From assembly GCF_964340395.1 (NCBI RefSeq), contig NC_135566.1, positions 15,166,001 to 15,230,000 on the forward strand: a DNA stretch of 64,000 bases, in the 5' to 3' direction. This stretch comes from Glandiceps talaboti. Lineage: Eukaryota; Hemichordata; Enteropneusta; Spengelidae. Below, piece after piece: positions 13,893 through 23,143 of this stretch. How positions within the stretch are numbered: position 1 is the first letter of the stretch; every line of letters begins with the position of its first letter. A program made the translations under genes and the position numbers. The notes under the pieces are model-generated. The model saw only the letters and a list, made by a program, of their open reading frames with translations, ran no database searches and was not told the DNA's origin.

Positions 13893-16520
13893 CATACATA
13901 CATACATACATACATACATACATACATACATTTGTTTGACACAATGACTTACTCATAATATCGTACACTAGGGACAGTACTGAATCACCTGTGGGTAAAC
14001 AGATTTGTGTAGCAGTAGTACACATAGTATGGCGCAATAAATCCAATCAAATTGAATTTTTGGGTCCATACCAAAAATCAGCACCCCAATGAATCACAAT
14101 ACAACTTATAGATAAAATAGACCTCTGATTGACATGTACAATGTCTAATTATTGGTATTTTAACAATTTCCAGTGAATATATTGTTGGATGTCTGATCGA
14201 ATACATAATATCCCAGTTACAGCCAGTGTTTGTTTAATGTTTCAACAGTAAATATTCACTGGATAATGCACTTCTTTTAGTAAAATACTAGAACATCTGA
14301 TTATCATGTACAGTGGGATAATTTATTATCAAAGATAAACCAGTAACTATTCTGGTATAAATACCACTCTGGTTTCCAGCCTTCCATTTACTGAGATAGA
14401 CACAAACTAAATCTATTGTTCTTCAATGTGGTAGATTACACAAGTGGGTGATAGTGGTTCCTCTGTTGTGTGAATCTAATCACCCTGTGATCTAGATTGT
14501 GTAAACATTGGAAGTCCCAAAACAGTACACTGCACGTTTATGAAACTCTGTCAATAAAACTCTGCAATGCCTCCCTACTGAAACTATCACTAAACCAATG
14601 TCCATTCAATAGCTTACCACTGTTGTATGAATATGTTATGACAATAGATTGAGTTTGTGTCTATCTTGGAAAACCGAAGGCTGGATTACCAGAATAATAC
14701 AATGTACATCTAATTATATACCAATAGAAGACAAAGTCTTCTGACAAAAGTGAAATGTCAAAATCATTTTTAAAAAGTCCACAGTTACAGGTTCATTTTA
14801 AATACCTTATTGTAGCATTCTAATGCTTCTTTGAACAATTTCTTCTGAAAATATTTGTTACCAGTCTGTCTCAGATCAGCAGCAGTTTTTTCATCTTTCT
14901 TGGTTCCTGCTTTTGAACTAAGATTCTTAAGGAACTCCTCCAAAACTTGTAAAGAGCTATAACATGAAAGTGTTGAATGGTTAATACATGTACACTTTAT
15001 CAAATTTATACATTCTGACCCCATTCATTTCTTTGGCTTCTAAACATACATGTACTTTGTGGTGGGGGTGGTGGTGGTGGGGGTGGTTGCAGTGTCACAG
15101 CAGTGATGATGTTGGTGGCAGTGGCAGTGGTGATGGTGGTTGCAGCAGTGGCAGTGGTGATGGTGGTTGCGGCGATGGCAGTGGTGATGGTGGTGGCAGT
15201 GGTGGTGGTGATTGCGATGATGGCAGTGGTGATGGCGGTGGCAGTGGTGATGGTGGTGGCAGTGGTGATGGTGGTGGTGGCAGTGATGGTGATGGTGGTG
15301 GTGGTGGTGGTGATGGTCGCATTGGCAGTGATGGTGGCAGTGGTGGTGGTGGCGATGGTGGCAGTGACACCAGTGATGGTGGTGGCAGTGTTAGTGGTGG
15401 CAGCAATAGTGGTGCCGGATGTGGCTGTAATGAATTGAAAGTATCACCATCATGTTCACATACACTTTTTTTTTTACCTTTTTAAAGTTTTAACTATTAT
15501 CATTTGGTTTTGTGAAGAAACATAGAATTAACTGAGGCCAATCAGGCAACCACCACTATCACCACAACCACTGCCACCACCATCACCACTGCCACCGTCG
15601 CAATCACCATCACCACTGCCATTGCCGCAACCACCATCACCACCGTCACCACCATCACCACTGCCACTGCTGCAACCACCATCACCACTGCCACCAACAT
15701 CATCACTGCCACCACCCCCACCACCACCACCACCAATTTACCATCACCATCACTGTCATCGCCAATATAATATTCTCCTTTGTTCGTGACTTCTTCTTTA
15801 TTATCACAATCACTACAATAAACATTCAAATTAAAACTAAATTCTTGCTGTCATGTGCAATCTTGTGTTGGGTTCTTCACCCCTTATTAGAGGGCTGGCC
15901 GATAGGGTGCCACACCACGACCCATGACATCTCCAATAAGTTCTAGCCGGGACTTCAAGAAATTGGGGTACTAGTATATCTTTGTACTGGTTGAATAGGC
16001 TTATACCCCTAGGCCTGTTTGCACTATCCAGTAGAACCGACCACAGTCGATTCTTACACACCAATAACCGGATCAATACGTCCGGATCCTGATGCAAGTT
16101 CAGTCTACCATAGGCCAATGTCGTCCTACTTGCAAATGGTGTACGGGACGCGATACTGATAATGTCCCTCGACACCAGAAGAGAGAGTCAATGCCAGAAT
16201 CGAGTCCCGACCCACTCCGTCCGCAAACAGGAGAAAGGCCATCGAGTGAACGTATAAATATGATGACAAACCATACACCCTCCACCCACGTGAAGGGTCT
16301 ACGGACAAACAGTGCATGTGCACTTAAATGCGATAATATTTTACCTTTCATCAAGACGTCCCTGACATTCAGTAATTCTTTGAACGTTGCTCTTTGCATT
16401 CTGGAAATGTTCATAGGCGGGATTCTGACGTGTAGACTTGTAAATTTGCTTCACCACGTCTTGCCAAGGACAAGGGTTGAGTTCACAACTCGGGTCGTGA
16501 AACTTGAAATCAAGCGCCAT
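1..16520 (-). CDS. SMYD4: SMYD4-like SET and MYND domain protein (15 coding exons, 3' end outside window)
   Basis: Fifteen exons (16345-16520, 14806-14956, 13458-13616, 12917-13040, 11768-11824, 11367-11421, 10097-10235, 9531-9658, 9212-9317, 8342-8554, 6674-7140, 3460-3533, 2365-2612, 1699-1765, 1-44) join in one frame with GT..AG introns, giving about 736 residues without a stop. Domain order is N-terminal TPR (about 75-220), split SET with inserted MYND zinc finger (Cys/His ligands 317-357), SET core with NHSC at 582-585 and a GQEILHCYG segment at 609-617, post-SET cysteines 640-645, then C-terminal TPR helices. This order and length (human SMYD4 is about 800 residues) identify the family. 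Family members are putative S-adenosylmethionine-dependent lysine methyltransferases linked to heart and muscle development; the substrate here is unknown. The ATG at 16520 has A at -3 and G at +4. The last roughly 100 residues are missing off the edge. Confidence 0.93.
233..345 (+). repeat. GAGGTCA heptamer repeats
   Basis: Four AGGTCA hexamers spaced by one base at 233-259 and two more at about 332-345. The spacing equals a DR1 nuclear-receptor element, but simple repeat expansion is a sufficient explanation. Confidence 0.6.
415..800 (+). repeat. Dispersed repeat R1, copy 1
   Basis: About 385 bp related in inverted orientation to 13930-14290; shared blocks include GAGGTCTATTTTATCTATAA, TGTGATTCATTGGG and GCTGATTTTTGGT. 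In SMYD4 intron 14. Confidence 0.7.
1429..1473. repeat. (CA)n microsatellite
   Basis: About 22 CA units in SMYD4 intron 14. ORFs reading through it are artefacts. Confidence 0.97.
1699..1765 (-). CDS. SMYD4: SMYD4 exon 14, C-terminal TPR
   Basis: Acceptor AACTTCACAG, donor GTGAAT, 67 nt. Encodes DQSRKLFLQAVELLELDQVQ, an amphipathic helix where SMYD4 has its C-terminal TPR array; phases match both neighbours. Confidence 0.82.
2365..2612 (-). CDS. SMYD4: SMYD4 exon 13, post-SET zinc site
   Basis: Acceptor GTATTTTCAG, donor GTAAAT. Encodes GPHVKHMSKDERQRSL, then REQYFFDCHCTAC and a further CNKCG; in SMYD proteins these post-SET cysteines bind zinc together with the SET core. Confidence 0.94.
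2887..3215 (+). repeat. 64-bp minisatellite in SMYD4 intron 12
   Basis: About five copies of a 64-bp unit (GGTACTCCCACAGGATTATR...), with GGTACT starts at 2951, 3015, 3079 and 3143. Units alternate between GGATTATGGGAG and GGATTATAAGAG types, giving a 128-bp higher-order period. Confidence 0.9.
3460..3533 (-). CDS. SMYD4: SMYD4 exon 12, SET C-terminal strand
   Basis: Acceptor CGCCAACAG, donor GTAAGC, 74 nt. Encodes LTIRATRKINKGQEILHCYG, the G-E/Q-E-I-x-x-x-Y/CYG motif of the SET fold. Confidence 0.92.
3534..6673. other. SMYD4 intron 11
   Basis: 3.1 kb between exons 11 and 12. Apart from MITE B copy 1 (4932-5115) I see only unique-looking AT-rich sequence and short chance ORFs. Confidence 0.7.
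4932..5115. mobile_element. MITE family B, copy 1
   Basis: About 184 bp with long inverted ends: AAATAGAGACATTTTCATAA with ACTATGGGTT near the left is repeated inverted at 5060-5100. It has no coding capacity and lies in SMYD4 intron 11. Confidence 0.7.
6674..7140 (-). CDS. SMYD4: SMYD4 exon 11, SET core
   Basis: Acceptor TTTTCAG, donor GTAAGT, 467 nt. Starts with TAILLSKLV, carries a long low-complexity acidic linker, then LHHMLQLRCNVHAI and the SET catalytic motif NHSCDPN, which lines the cofactor pocket in this family. Confidence 0.94.
7250..7503. mobile_element. Foldback element D (near-complete palindrome)
   Basis: The first half (GTAATGGAATTTCTATACTC...) returns inverted as ...GAGTACAAATTCCATTAC, with the centre near CTTCCAAGACATGTGACAAT. 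Short ORFs on the two strands are therefore near-identical and meaningless. It starts 110 bp upstream (5') of the SMYD4 exon 11 acceptor. Confidence 0.75.
7907..8290 (-). pseudogene. Degenerate LINE reverse transcriptase fragment
   Basis: The translation contains NPLQFAYKPHHSTETAL and TILDLSAAFDTIDNDILLH, the RT fingers and first catalytic block. An out-of-frame piece just upstream (near 8281-8225) reads as a variant of ALVKPLLKK. Frameshifts and lack of the FADD block show a dead fragment in SMYD4 intron 10, beginning about 50 bp beyond the exon 10 donor. Confidence 0.75.
8342..8554 (-). CDS. SMYD4: SMYD4 exon 10, post-MYND region
   Basis: Acceptor TTTGCAG, donor GTAAGC, 71 codons. Encodes VDTFGLISLRIVLKAG and YESVYHLMTHSDKQ, matching the helical region and the N/S-VF-LLPH-T segment between MYND and SET-C in SMYD4. 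Confidence 0.9.
9212..9317 (-). CDS. SMYD4: SMYD4 exon 9, MYND zinc finger
   Basis: Encodes PCPQCCDVRYCSDACQE, then W-x3-H-x3-C, completing the MYND ligand set (CxxC, YCSxxC, HxxxC). I extended the exon through an internal GTTAGT to the GTAAAG donor, because only this reading supplies the H-x3-C ligands and joins exon 10 in phase. Confidence 0.88.
9531..9658 (-). CDS. SMYD4: SMYD4 exon 8, SET-N and first MYND cysteines
   Basis: Encodes LQVGDVVVQEDPYVAVL (SET-I strand with the V-x-E-x-P motif) and HCYQC, the first CxxC of the MYND finger. Donor GTAAGT, phase 2. Confidence 0.9.
10097..10235 (-). CDS. SMYD4: SMYD4 exon 7, start of SET domain
   Basis: Acceptor TTTACAG, donor GTAAGT. Encodes a basic linker, then NAIDCVVLSYNEEYGRHLF, the N-terminal SET segment preceding the MYND insertion. 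Confidence 0.85.
10419..10985. mobile_element. TIR element family C, copy 1
   Basis: About 78-bp inverted repeats bound the element: AACAATTTTATCATGGTTTC then CTACTTGAAAAA, and after about 410 bp TTTTTTCAAGTAGGAAACC then ATGATAAAATTGTT. There is no transposase. It lies in SMYD4 intron 6. Confidence 0.8.
11367..11421 (-). CDS. SMYD4: SMYD4 exon 6 (55 nt)
   Basis: Strong acceptor CTTCCTCACAG, donor GTACTG. Encodes SSSTKELDKLMSRCQ, a helical linker between TPR and SET; phases fit exons 5 and 7. Confidence 0.8.
11513..11700. repeat. (CA)n followed by (TACA)n
   Basis: About 52 bp of CA then about 130 bp of TACA with a palindromic TACGTACGTATGTACGTACA interruption. Lies in SMYD4 intron 5. Confidence 0.97.
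11768..11824 (-). CDS. SMYD4: SMYD4 exon 5 (57 nt)
   Basis: Encodes FQKALELCKLSDSEEPTK. The acceptor GATCAG keeps the frame from exon 4; the nearer TTTTCAG would give a stop. Donor GTAAGA. A (TACA)n tract begins about 68 bp downstream of the donor. Confidence 0.8.
12629..12756 (+). repeat. Two direct copies of a roughly 45-bp unit
   Basis: AGAAAACAGTTCATGCATAC is repeated about 80 bp apart, in SMYD4 intron 4. A run of about 20 G lies next to it at 12832-12851. Confidence 0.8.
12917..13040 (-). CDS. SMYD4: SMYD4 exon 4, TPR
   Basis: Acceptor CCCAAAG follows a T-rich tract; donor GTCAGA. Encodes ADIERALNCGYPERLQ, matching the D-I-x-x-A-x-x-x-GYPERLQ signature of SMYD4. An AG 9 bases downstream would break the frame, so the upstream AG was chosen. 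Confidence 0.88.
13458..13616 (-). CDS. SMYD4: SMYD4 exon 3, TPR with internal tandem duplication
   Basis: Phase 0 at both ends. It finishes with FAYANRSAVLYHLAQYK, matching the second TPR of SMYD4 (ANRSAA-L-LGQY). The preceding acidic Ser-rich stretch is made of two imperfect 45-bp copies (VKSEKEDSQS / VKDEKAESQL). Confidence 0.92.
13752..13931. repeat. (CATA)n / (CA)n compound microsatellite
   Basis: CATA units flank a CGCA/CACA core. Lies in SMYD4 intron 2; long ORFs on both strands here are artefacts. Confidence 0.97.
13930..14290 (-). repeat. Dispersed repeat R1, copy 2
   Basis: Reverse-complement relative of 415-800, with the same block order. In SMYD4 intron 2, beside a (CATA)n tract. 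Confidence 0.7.
14347..14703. mobile_element. Foldback element E
   Basis: Inverted ends TATTCTGGTATAAATACCAC / GGATTACCAGAATAATAC and subterminal GATAGACACAAACTAAATCT / AGATTGAGTTTGTGTCTATC. Lies in SMYD4 intron 2, just beyond exon 2. Confidence 0.65.
14806..14956 (-). CDS. SMYD4: SMYD4 exon 2, first TPR helices
   Basis: Acceptor TTATAG, donor GTATTT, ends in phase 0. Encodes an ADLRQTGNKYFQKKLFKEAL segment, the canonical start of the SMYD4 TPR (G/N/F spacing, then A-L-x-x-Y). Confidence 0.9.
15061..15420. repeat. GGT/GAT-rich minisatellite, left arm
   Basis: Irregular repeats of TGGTGATGGTGGTGGCAG type, in SMYD4 intron 1. Related in inverted orientation to 15548-15740. Confidence 0.9.
15548..15740. 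repeat. CCA/ATC-rich minisatellite, right arm
   Basis: Reverse complement of much of 15061-15250, including the CAGTGATGATGTTGGTGGCA block, so the two arms form a long inverted repeat around a 300-bp region. Confidence 0.9.
15837..16330. other. Unidentified, less AT-rich stretch with overlapping ORFs, SMYD4 intron 1
   Basis: A stretch richer in G+C than its surroundings, with ORFs of about 100-150 codons on both strands. I recognise no domain and no splice-compatible exon linked to SMYD4. It could be an unrecognised repeat or a fossil insertion. Confidence 0.3.
16345..16520 (-). CDS. SMYD4: SMYD4 coding exon 1 (start)
   Basis: Begins MALDFKFHDP at 16520 in a good Kozak context and ends at a GTAAAA donor, phase 2. 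It encodes a non-domain leader typical of SMYD4 N-termini. The longer plus-strand ORF over this region is its shadow. Confidence 0.82.
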
Positions 16521-17400
16521 GATGTTTATAACTCCCTAACTCGATGGTAATTTTTTAGTTTAAAGCACCACTGACTTCCGCGACATTATCTACGTACCCC
16601 ACGCCATGGTTGTGAAACACGTTAACCCCCTCCCGTCTAACAAACAATGACTTCGTCGAATGTAAGTTATCAAAGCGTTTATTTACATGTAGATGATCAT
16701 GTGCGCACAACATCTCCACTACACCACATTATCCCCAATATCTTGCCACGCCGCGCTGTTCCCCAGAATTACTCATCCGCCCCTCCTCACACCACAACTA
16801 AGAGTTAATTCACTTCATTTCACTGATAAATTAAAAGATAAAAAATGAGTCAATGTAAAATGTGACCCTCCCCTAATTTTCATTTTCTAAAATATGATCC
16901 TCTCGAGGACCGATATGTAAAAAAGCGATCCCCTAATTCCCCACCCCCTTATGATTACTGAAGGCTCCCTAAGCATGTAACGTGAATTACATTGTAAATC
17001 TTCAATCAACCGTTAAAAGGAAACATCGCTGATGGCTATAGACGGCTACTTATAATCATTAATTTTTACAGCAATGCCCGAGAAACCGTGTTCATAAACT
17101 AACAACTAGTATTATCAAATCATATTGTCTCCAACGTTTATGGTCAAATAAATATCATCCACTATTTGTCTCTTTTCAAATGTCAAAACCCTCGATATCA
17201 AACGGCACTGCTAAGATGGCTTCAAATATTAAAAAGCAACTTTCCCTTAGTAGAACTGTGCAACCATTCTCGCAATCATTGTAATTTGACAATCTGTCCA
17301 TAAGACACCACAGTATTTCTTTCATCAACATGACGTTTTAGGTGTAGCATGGCATGTGGACGTTACAATATAATCAAGACATGTCACTCAACACCGGGAC
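16521..17400. promoter_or_regulatory. 5' flank of SMYD4
   Basis: The region upstream of the start codon should hold the promoter and 5' UTR. I see no clear TATA box at a sensible distance; a TATAAA 10 bp before the ATG is too close. Contains one R2 repeat copy. Confidence 0.35.
16845..16980. repeat. Dispersed repeat R2, copy 1
   Basis: Shares AATGAGTCAATGTAAAATGT, a gaccga/gaaccga block, C-runs and ATTACTGAAGGCTCCCTAA with the copies at 20340-20510 and 47365-47512. Confidence 0.5.
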
Positions 17401-17740
17401 TCAACACAACACAACACAACACAACACAACACAACACAACACAACACAACACAACACAACACAACACAACACAACACAACACAACACAACACAACACAAC
17501 ACAACACAACACAACACAACACGCAACGCAGCGCAGCGCAGCGCAGCGCAGCGCAGCGCAGCACAACACAACACAACACAGCACAACACAACACAACACA
17601 ACACAACACAACACAACACAACACAACACAACGCAAAGCAACGCAACGCAACGCAACGCAACGCAACACAACACAACACAACACAACACAACACAACACA
17701 ACACAACACAACACAACACAACACACCACAGCACAGCACA
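17401..17740. repeat. (ACAAC)n pentanucleotide satellite with GCAAC/GCAGC variants
   Basis: About 340 bp of five-base units, with blocks converted to GCAGC or GCAAC. It lies 0.9 kb upstream of the SMYD4 start. Open frames of 110-150 codons in all phases are purely repeat-derived. Confidence 0.98.
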
Positions 17741-19495
17741 ACGACACAGTTATAACCTGCTTACTGCTGATGAGGTTTCAGTGAAGAGGTTGCAACGAAG
17801 ATGCACTGAATTCTCCTAGTCTAGTGCAGACTGATTTTATTGGATGTATATGTCGTTCGATACAATGCATAAATGCCAATATCTGTATTTGAATAAAATG
17901 CAAATAAACTTGCATATGTACGATTACATCAACTTATTTTCAAGACTCATTTGATTTGAGATCAAATGGGGTCTGAGGTATAGCATCAGGTGTACACACC
18001 CATACCAAACTAGTGAACTCGTGCCCCTCCCCACACATCAATAAAATAATTTTTTCTGAAATAAAATCATGCACCCGCAATATGACTAATTTGCAAGTGT
18101 TATAGTTATTTGTTTTGCATGTAATATACATTGCTTATCATGAGAACTATTTAGCGTACTTTGGAATAGATCTGGGCGGTTTTCTTTACCGAGTATAGTC
18201 ATTGACATATACGGCCAATGTTGCAGAGTTTCTATGTCTCGTTAATCGCTGATAAATCAGTAATCCCCTGAGCTTACCTGAACTTTTAACCACAGGACAT
18301 GTGCTGCAGGTATATTCAATATGTGAACGCAATTAGTAATTACTAAAGCAATTATTAGTAGTCTTTGGTGTTAAAGACGGTGCTTATTGTGCTTTGGCAG
18401 AAAAAAAATTGAACCACGGAGAACATAGCGTACGCGTGCACGTGGTAGTGAATCTTGTATATTTATCTCTCCCCCCCCCCCCATGATTTTTGTGCCATAC
18501 CACACTCTCTGATATCAATAGTGTGTGTGGAGTATAATAAAGGTTGGTTGATTGATTGATTGGTTGATACATGGAACATAGGAAACCATATTATATTGCT
18601 TCAAAGACATTTCATTTATTTAATTTTTCAAGTTCTCTGGTATTTTGAGTATGATATGTATACATGAAGTTGAAAGACAAAGCGTGTAAGAAACTGTAAC
18701 CATGGTAACACCGGGATGTAAGAGTATCGTGCAATGAACGCATTCATATTACTACCCCGACTTTATTCTATCATACATGAAACACTCACTACAACATAAG
18801 GATTAACAATACAAGTGTGGATGTTTCGTGCAGGAACCGGAGTTTCACACAGTTTCGTCGGCCAAAAACATTCCTCAACGTTCCCGGATGTAACTAGGCG
18901 TGCCATACAAATTACAATCAACACGTGCGTAGAACAGAGTTGGGGTTCTCCATCATTGAAACCATGAACTCCAACACAGAATCCCTTCTGAGACTTTTTC
19001 AACCAATCTCTCATTATCAACGAACTTGTTATTGATTTCAAAGAGTCCATCATTTCAAATATGTTAGATCTGCACGGGTTGTCTTCTATATATGATTGTA
19101 GATGTAACTGTTTACCAAGTTCCTTCTCTTCAGAGACATATTGTGTATGTCGGCCGTGCTTCTGACTAAAGACACGTTACTGTAGGAGATAGCTAGAACT
19201 GCAACAAACTTTCTGACGTGACCCATATTTGATGTAAATGAAAGATCGTGCGACTATGAATGCGTTTATGCGATAAAAGGACTCACTGAATAAAGTAAGC
19301 CTACGTAACTGTAGGAATAGAATGATGAGTCAACAGTCTAAAAGTACATGTGCCTGTGCTATCGGGCATCATAAGACATCAACAAAACAGCAATGCCCCG
19401 AAGTCTTCTGTGTTTGTCGACGAGCTATGAGCAAACCGTTAAACTGTGTGATACGGTAACTACTAAAGTGAATGAATCTAATATAATCTAATCGT
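17741..19495. other. Intergenic region without recognised genes
   Basis: Contains a C-run at 18470-18482 and a 96-codon minus ORF (19053 to 18763, starting MMDSLKSITSSLIMRDWLKK) with no recognised domain; it may be chance or an exon of an unknown gene. Confidence 0.4.
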
Positions 19496-19620
19496 ATGTA
19501 TGTATGTATGTATGTATGTATGTATGTATGTATGTATGTATGTATGTATGTATGTATGTATGTATGTATGTATGTATGTATGTATGTATGTATGTATGTA
19601 TGTATGTATGTATGTATGTA

Positions 19621-19657
<37 letters not shown>

Positions 19658-19752
19658 GTGTGTATGTATGTATGTATGTATGTATGTATGTATGTATGTA
19701 TGTACATGTATGTATGTATGTATGTATGTATGTATGTATGTATGTATGTATG

Positions 19753-19813
<61 letters not shown>

Positions 19814-19866
19814 TGTATGTATGTATGTATGTATGTATGTATGTATGTATGTATGTATGTATGTAC
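19496..19866. repeat. (GTAT)n microsatellite
   Basis: About 370 bp of TATG units with a short (TG)n patch at 19620-19660. ORFs on both strands are artefacts. Confidence 0.98.
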
Positions 19867-21542
19867 TATGTAATAGAGCAGTAAAAATATAATGCTGCTA
19901 GGACTGTAGTACAAAGAAATGCATATGGAACTTATAAGTCAGTTCGTATAAATAGATGTAAAATCCGACGTTTCAAAGAAATATTCTTTTTCAAAGGAAA
20001 TATCGGCGAGATACAGAAATGTATCTGAACATATCTGAATGTAATCAAATGTCTTTTACTGCTTGTCACTTTATATGTACAAATATTGCTTTCTAATACA
20101 GCGTCAAAATCATTTAATTTGTATGTACACATATAATGGGAATATTGATTAATGTTCAGTATATGCAATTGTCATGGGGAGCGTCATGTTTTACAAAATG
20201 GGACAAGGGGGGGGTCACTTTTTACAAATGGAGAATGGGGAAGGGTCATGTTCTACTTAACAGACCATGTGATTTCCTCCTCCCGCCCTGTAAACACTGA
20301 AGGCTCCCTAATCGAGGTTTAGGTTCTTTAAGATGGACAGTCACAAAAAATATGACTCGAGGTCAAAATAATGCAAAGTGAAATAAAAAATAAGAAAAAA
20401 TATATAATGTTTCCATTTTCTAAAATGTGGTCCTCCCCCTGAAGACCTATTTGGCAACAGTGACCTCCCCCGTAATCCCCCCGCCCCTTGTAAATAAAGG
20501 GCCCCTCATCACCCTATAATAAAAGATAGTGCAAACACTGGTAGTCCCCATAATATGCACTGAAAGATCATGTAACTTGTAAGTCATCAGAAACACTAAC
20601 CCATTGTCAACAACATTAAACCAGTGCCAAGTCCCATAGTTTATATCAACATAGTTTGTATCTACCTTAGTAAACTGAAACCTCAAATGCCACGGTAGTA
20701 TCATATCGATAGCTGTGATAGCTTAGAATAATTAAAGAGCTCCCACCTCTCCGGAGACCCGTATAAGGTCAAAGTTCAATTTATTACAAGTCCATCCCAA
20801 AGTCATTTCAGGGGAAAATTCTTGAATACCTGAACAGTTAATGATTCAGCGTGAGATATTTATATCTCAGCAGAAAATGTGTGTTGTTGACCTTTTCTGT
20901 ATTCATGCATTCCTTCAGAGGATTAAGCATCCTGACACCCTCGAGCTATTTTATACTTCTTCTCATCTGACCTCTGACCTTCTTCTCATCTGACCTCTGA
21001 CCCGCCACTTCCCGTAAATGAAACCGTTTCCATTACCGATAGTAGTAAAGTTGGTGCTTTAGGATCAAAAGCAATTACCTTTGTTTAGAGACAACTATGA
21101 TGATCCCCGAAAGGAAATGATAACAAAAATCTGGGTCCATTAACAAGTGTCACCGGAGAGTATTAAAACCTGTTCGGTTTAAATAAAAAGTATGTCGCGG
21201 AAGTGTGCATTGTGGAGATGCCGCAGGTAGATATACTTAGTCAGTGGGCTGACATTAGCAACTCGTGGGAATCTATGACCATAACAAAATATAAACTGAT
21301 TTGTTTTCCTGGCATTTTACATTTTGTAATCCATGTTTGATGACAGGCCTTGAAGGTGAGGTATAACTATAAAACCTAAATTGGAGTAGATAGTCGTAAA
21401 GGTGTCATATTCACATATGTTCTATATCGAGCATGACGGAGCTAGAAAAGGACTTGCATAGCATATTGTACGAATATATGATTGTAATGTGGATACTGAC
21501 ATTGAGATATGACAGTGTGGATAGACTTCATAGCATTGTGTA
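19867..21542. other. Intergenic region without recognised genes
   Basis: Holds R2 repeat copy 2 and TGACCTCTGACCT direct repeats near 20967-21002. No coding signal seen. Confidence 0.5.
20340..20510. repeat. Dispersed repeat R2, copy 2
   Basis: Degenerate copy with the TTTTCTAAAATGTGGTCCTC and C-rich blocks. A related fragment (ACTGAAGGCTCCCTAATCG) lies at 20290-20320. Confidence 0.45.
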
Positions 21543-21576
21543 CACACATACATACATACATACATACATACATACA

Positions 21577-21606
<30 letters not shown>
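21543..21606. repeat. (CATA)n microsatellite
   Basis: About 64 bp of CATA units in intergenic DNA. Confidence 0.97.
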
Positions 21607-21608
<2 letters not shown>

Positions 21609-21917
21609 CACAGATTGCTATAGTTTCAGAAAACTTTATTCAAAAGTACGTACATATTCTATCAAAATAAAATGTGAAATTTTCAGATACACCAGGACTG
21701 GGTAGTTTCTGACGTAGTGATGTAAGGGTTCATACGAACACATACTTAATGCAAGTACTAGTACTGATAAATAAACATCACATTTCTGTGTTGTTTCTTT
21801 CCCCTCCCCCATTTTTGGAGGGATGACATCATGATAAGGGATGATAGCAATATCCATTGCAATTAAAAGCTCGAAATGGAAATGAAATGGACACAACGAA
21901 AATGTTTTAACTTTGTG

Positions 21918-22585
21918 AAATGAAATGAAGTGAAGTGAAGTGAAGTGAAGTGAAGTGAAGTGAAGTGATGTGATGTGATGTGATGTGATGTTGTGTTATG
22001 TGATGTGATTTCGAATGATTTTGTGTTATGTGCTGTGATTTGTTTTATGTTATGTTATGTTATGTTATGTTATGTTATGATATGTTATGCGATGTGATGT
22101 GATGTGTTATGTTATGTGATGTGATATCTGATGTGATGTAACGTGACATCATGATGTGATGTTATGTGATGTGACATGCTGTGATACGATACGATTTGAT
22201 GTATGATGTGATATGGTGTTATGTGATTTGATGTACGATACGATTGATGTGATATGGTGCGATTTGATGTGGTGTGATGTATGATACGATTTGATATATA
22301 CGATTTGATGTACATGTAATGTGATGTAAGGTGATTTTGATGTATGATATGATTTGATGTGATATGATACGATGTGATACAACACGATTTGATGTGTTAT
22401 GATTTGATGTGATACGATGCAATTCGATGTGATAATTATAATGTGATATGATGTAACATAGACGTGTCTTGCCATGGTATATGGTATGGTGTGCAATTGT
22501 GTGGTATGCTATGATATAGCACGATATTTAACGTCTATACGATATATATATGATATGATACGATATGATATGATATGATATGATA
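21918..22585. repeat. Cryptic simple-sequence block (TGAAG, TGATG, TTATG, GATAC)
   Basis: Successive short arrays of related pentamers, beginning with pure GTGAA units, then GTGAT, TTATG and degenerate GATRYGATTTGATG. His/Ser/Ile-rich minus-strand ORFs are repeat artefacts. Confidence 0.92.
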
Positions 22586-23143
22586 TGGAAGTACAAAGTG
22601 ACAAATACAAACTATTATGGAATACATAATGGCATAAATATCATACAAAAACCAAAGGATTATTTTGCAGTTTGTCAAATTCTCAGAAATGATAACGTAT
22701 GTGAACCAGAAAGATGTCACTCTACAATTTTCTAAAAGACACGAAAAATACAAACTTTACATTATATTTAATTCACTCTTCTGATATATCGTATAGTTAA
22801 ATAGGTTACAAAATTTAAAACGCTCAATAATTCATTATGACAATAGAATTAATTTTTTTTTAGATGTCATTAATTGTACTACACAATAATTTCATATACA
22901 TTGTACAGGCACATTTTAAAGATCTATCGCAATAAAATAAACATGTTTCGTAGGATATTTACAAAATAAGTATTGAATATTTGTATCAACCGCATTTACT
23001 TTAGCTTTACCATAAAATAAACAGAGGTAAAGTAAAGAAATGAGTTAGAATGAATTGTGAAAAAAAAATACGTGTGAAGAATTTTGAAGAAAAAATGCAC
23101 TGAAGTCACGTCAAATTAATATGTACGTTATATACCGTGTGTC

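Noticed and set aside
14988-15485. Gly/Asp/Ser-rich ORF of 165 codons
   Set aside because: Arises from the GGT/GAT minisatellite in a SMYD4 intron on the opposite strand; no start context, domain or splice continuity.
16092-16550. 152-codon plus ORF spanning the SMYD4 start
   Set aside because: Antisense to exon 1, which has the family-consistent start and phase; no domain on the plus strand.
18763-19053. 96-codon minus ORF between the two genes
   Set aside because: No recognised motif, no splice partner in either gene, so not called as a gene; kept as a remark.
22112-22496. His/Ser/Ile-rich minus ORFs
   Set aside because: Product of cryptic GATGTGAT-type simple sequence.
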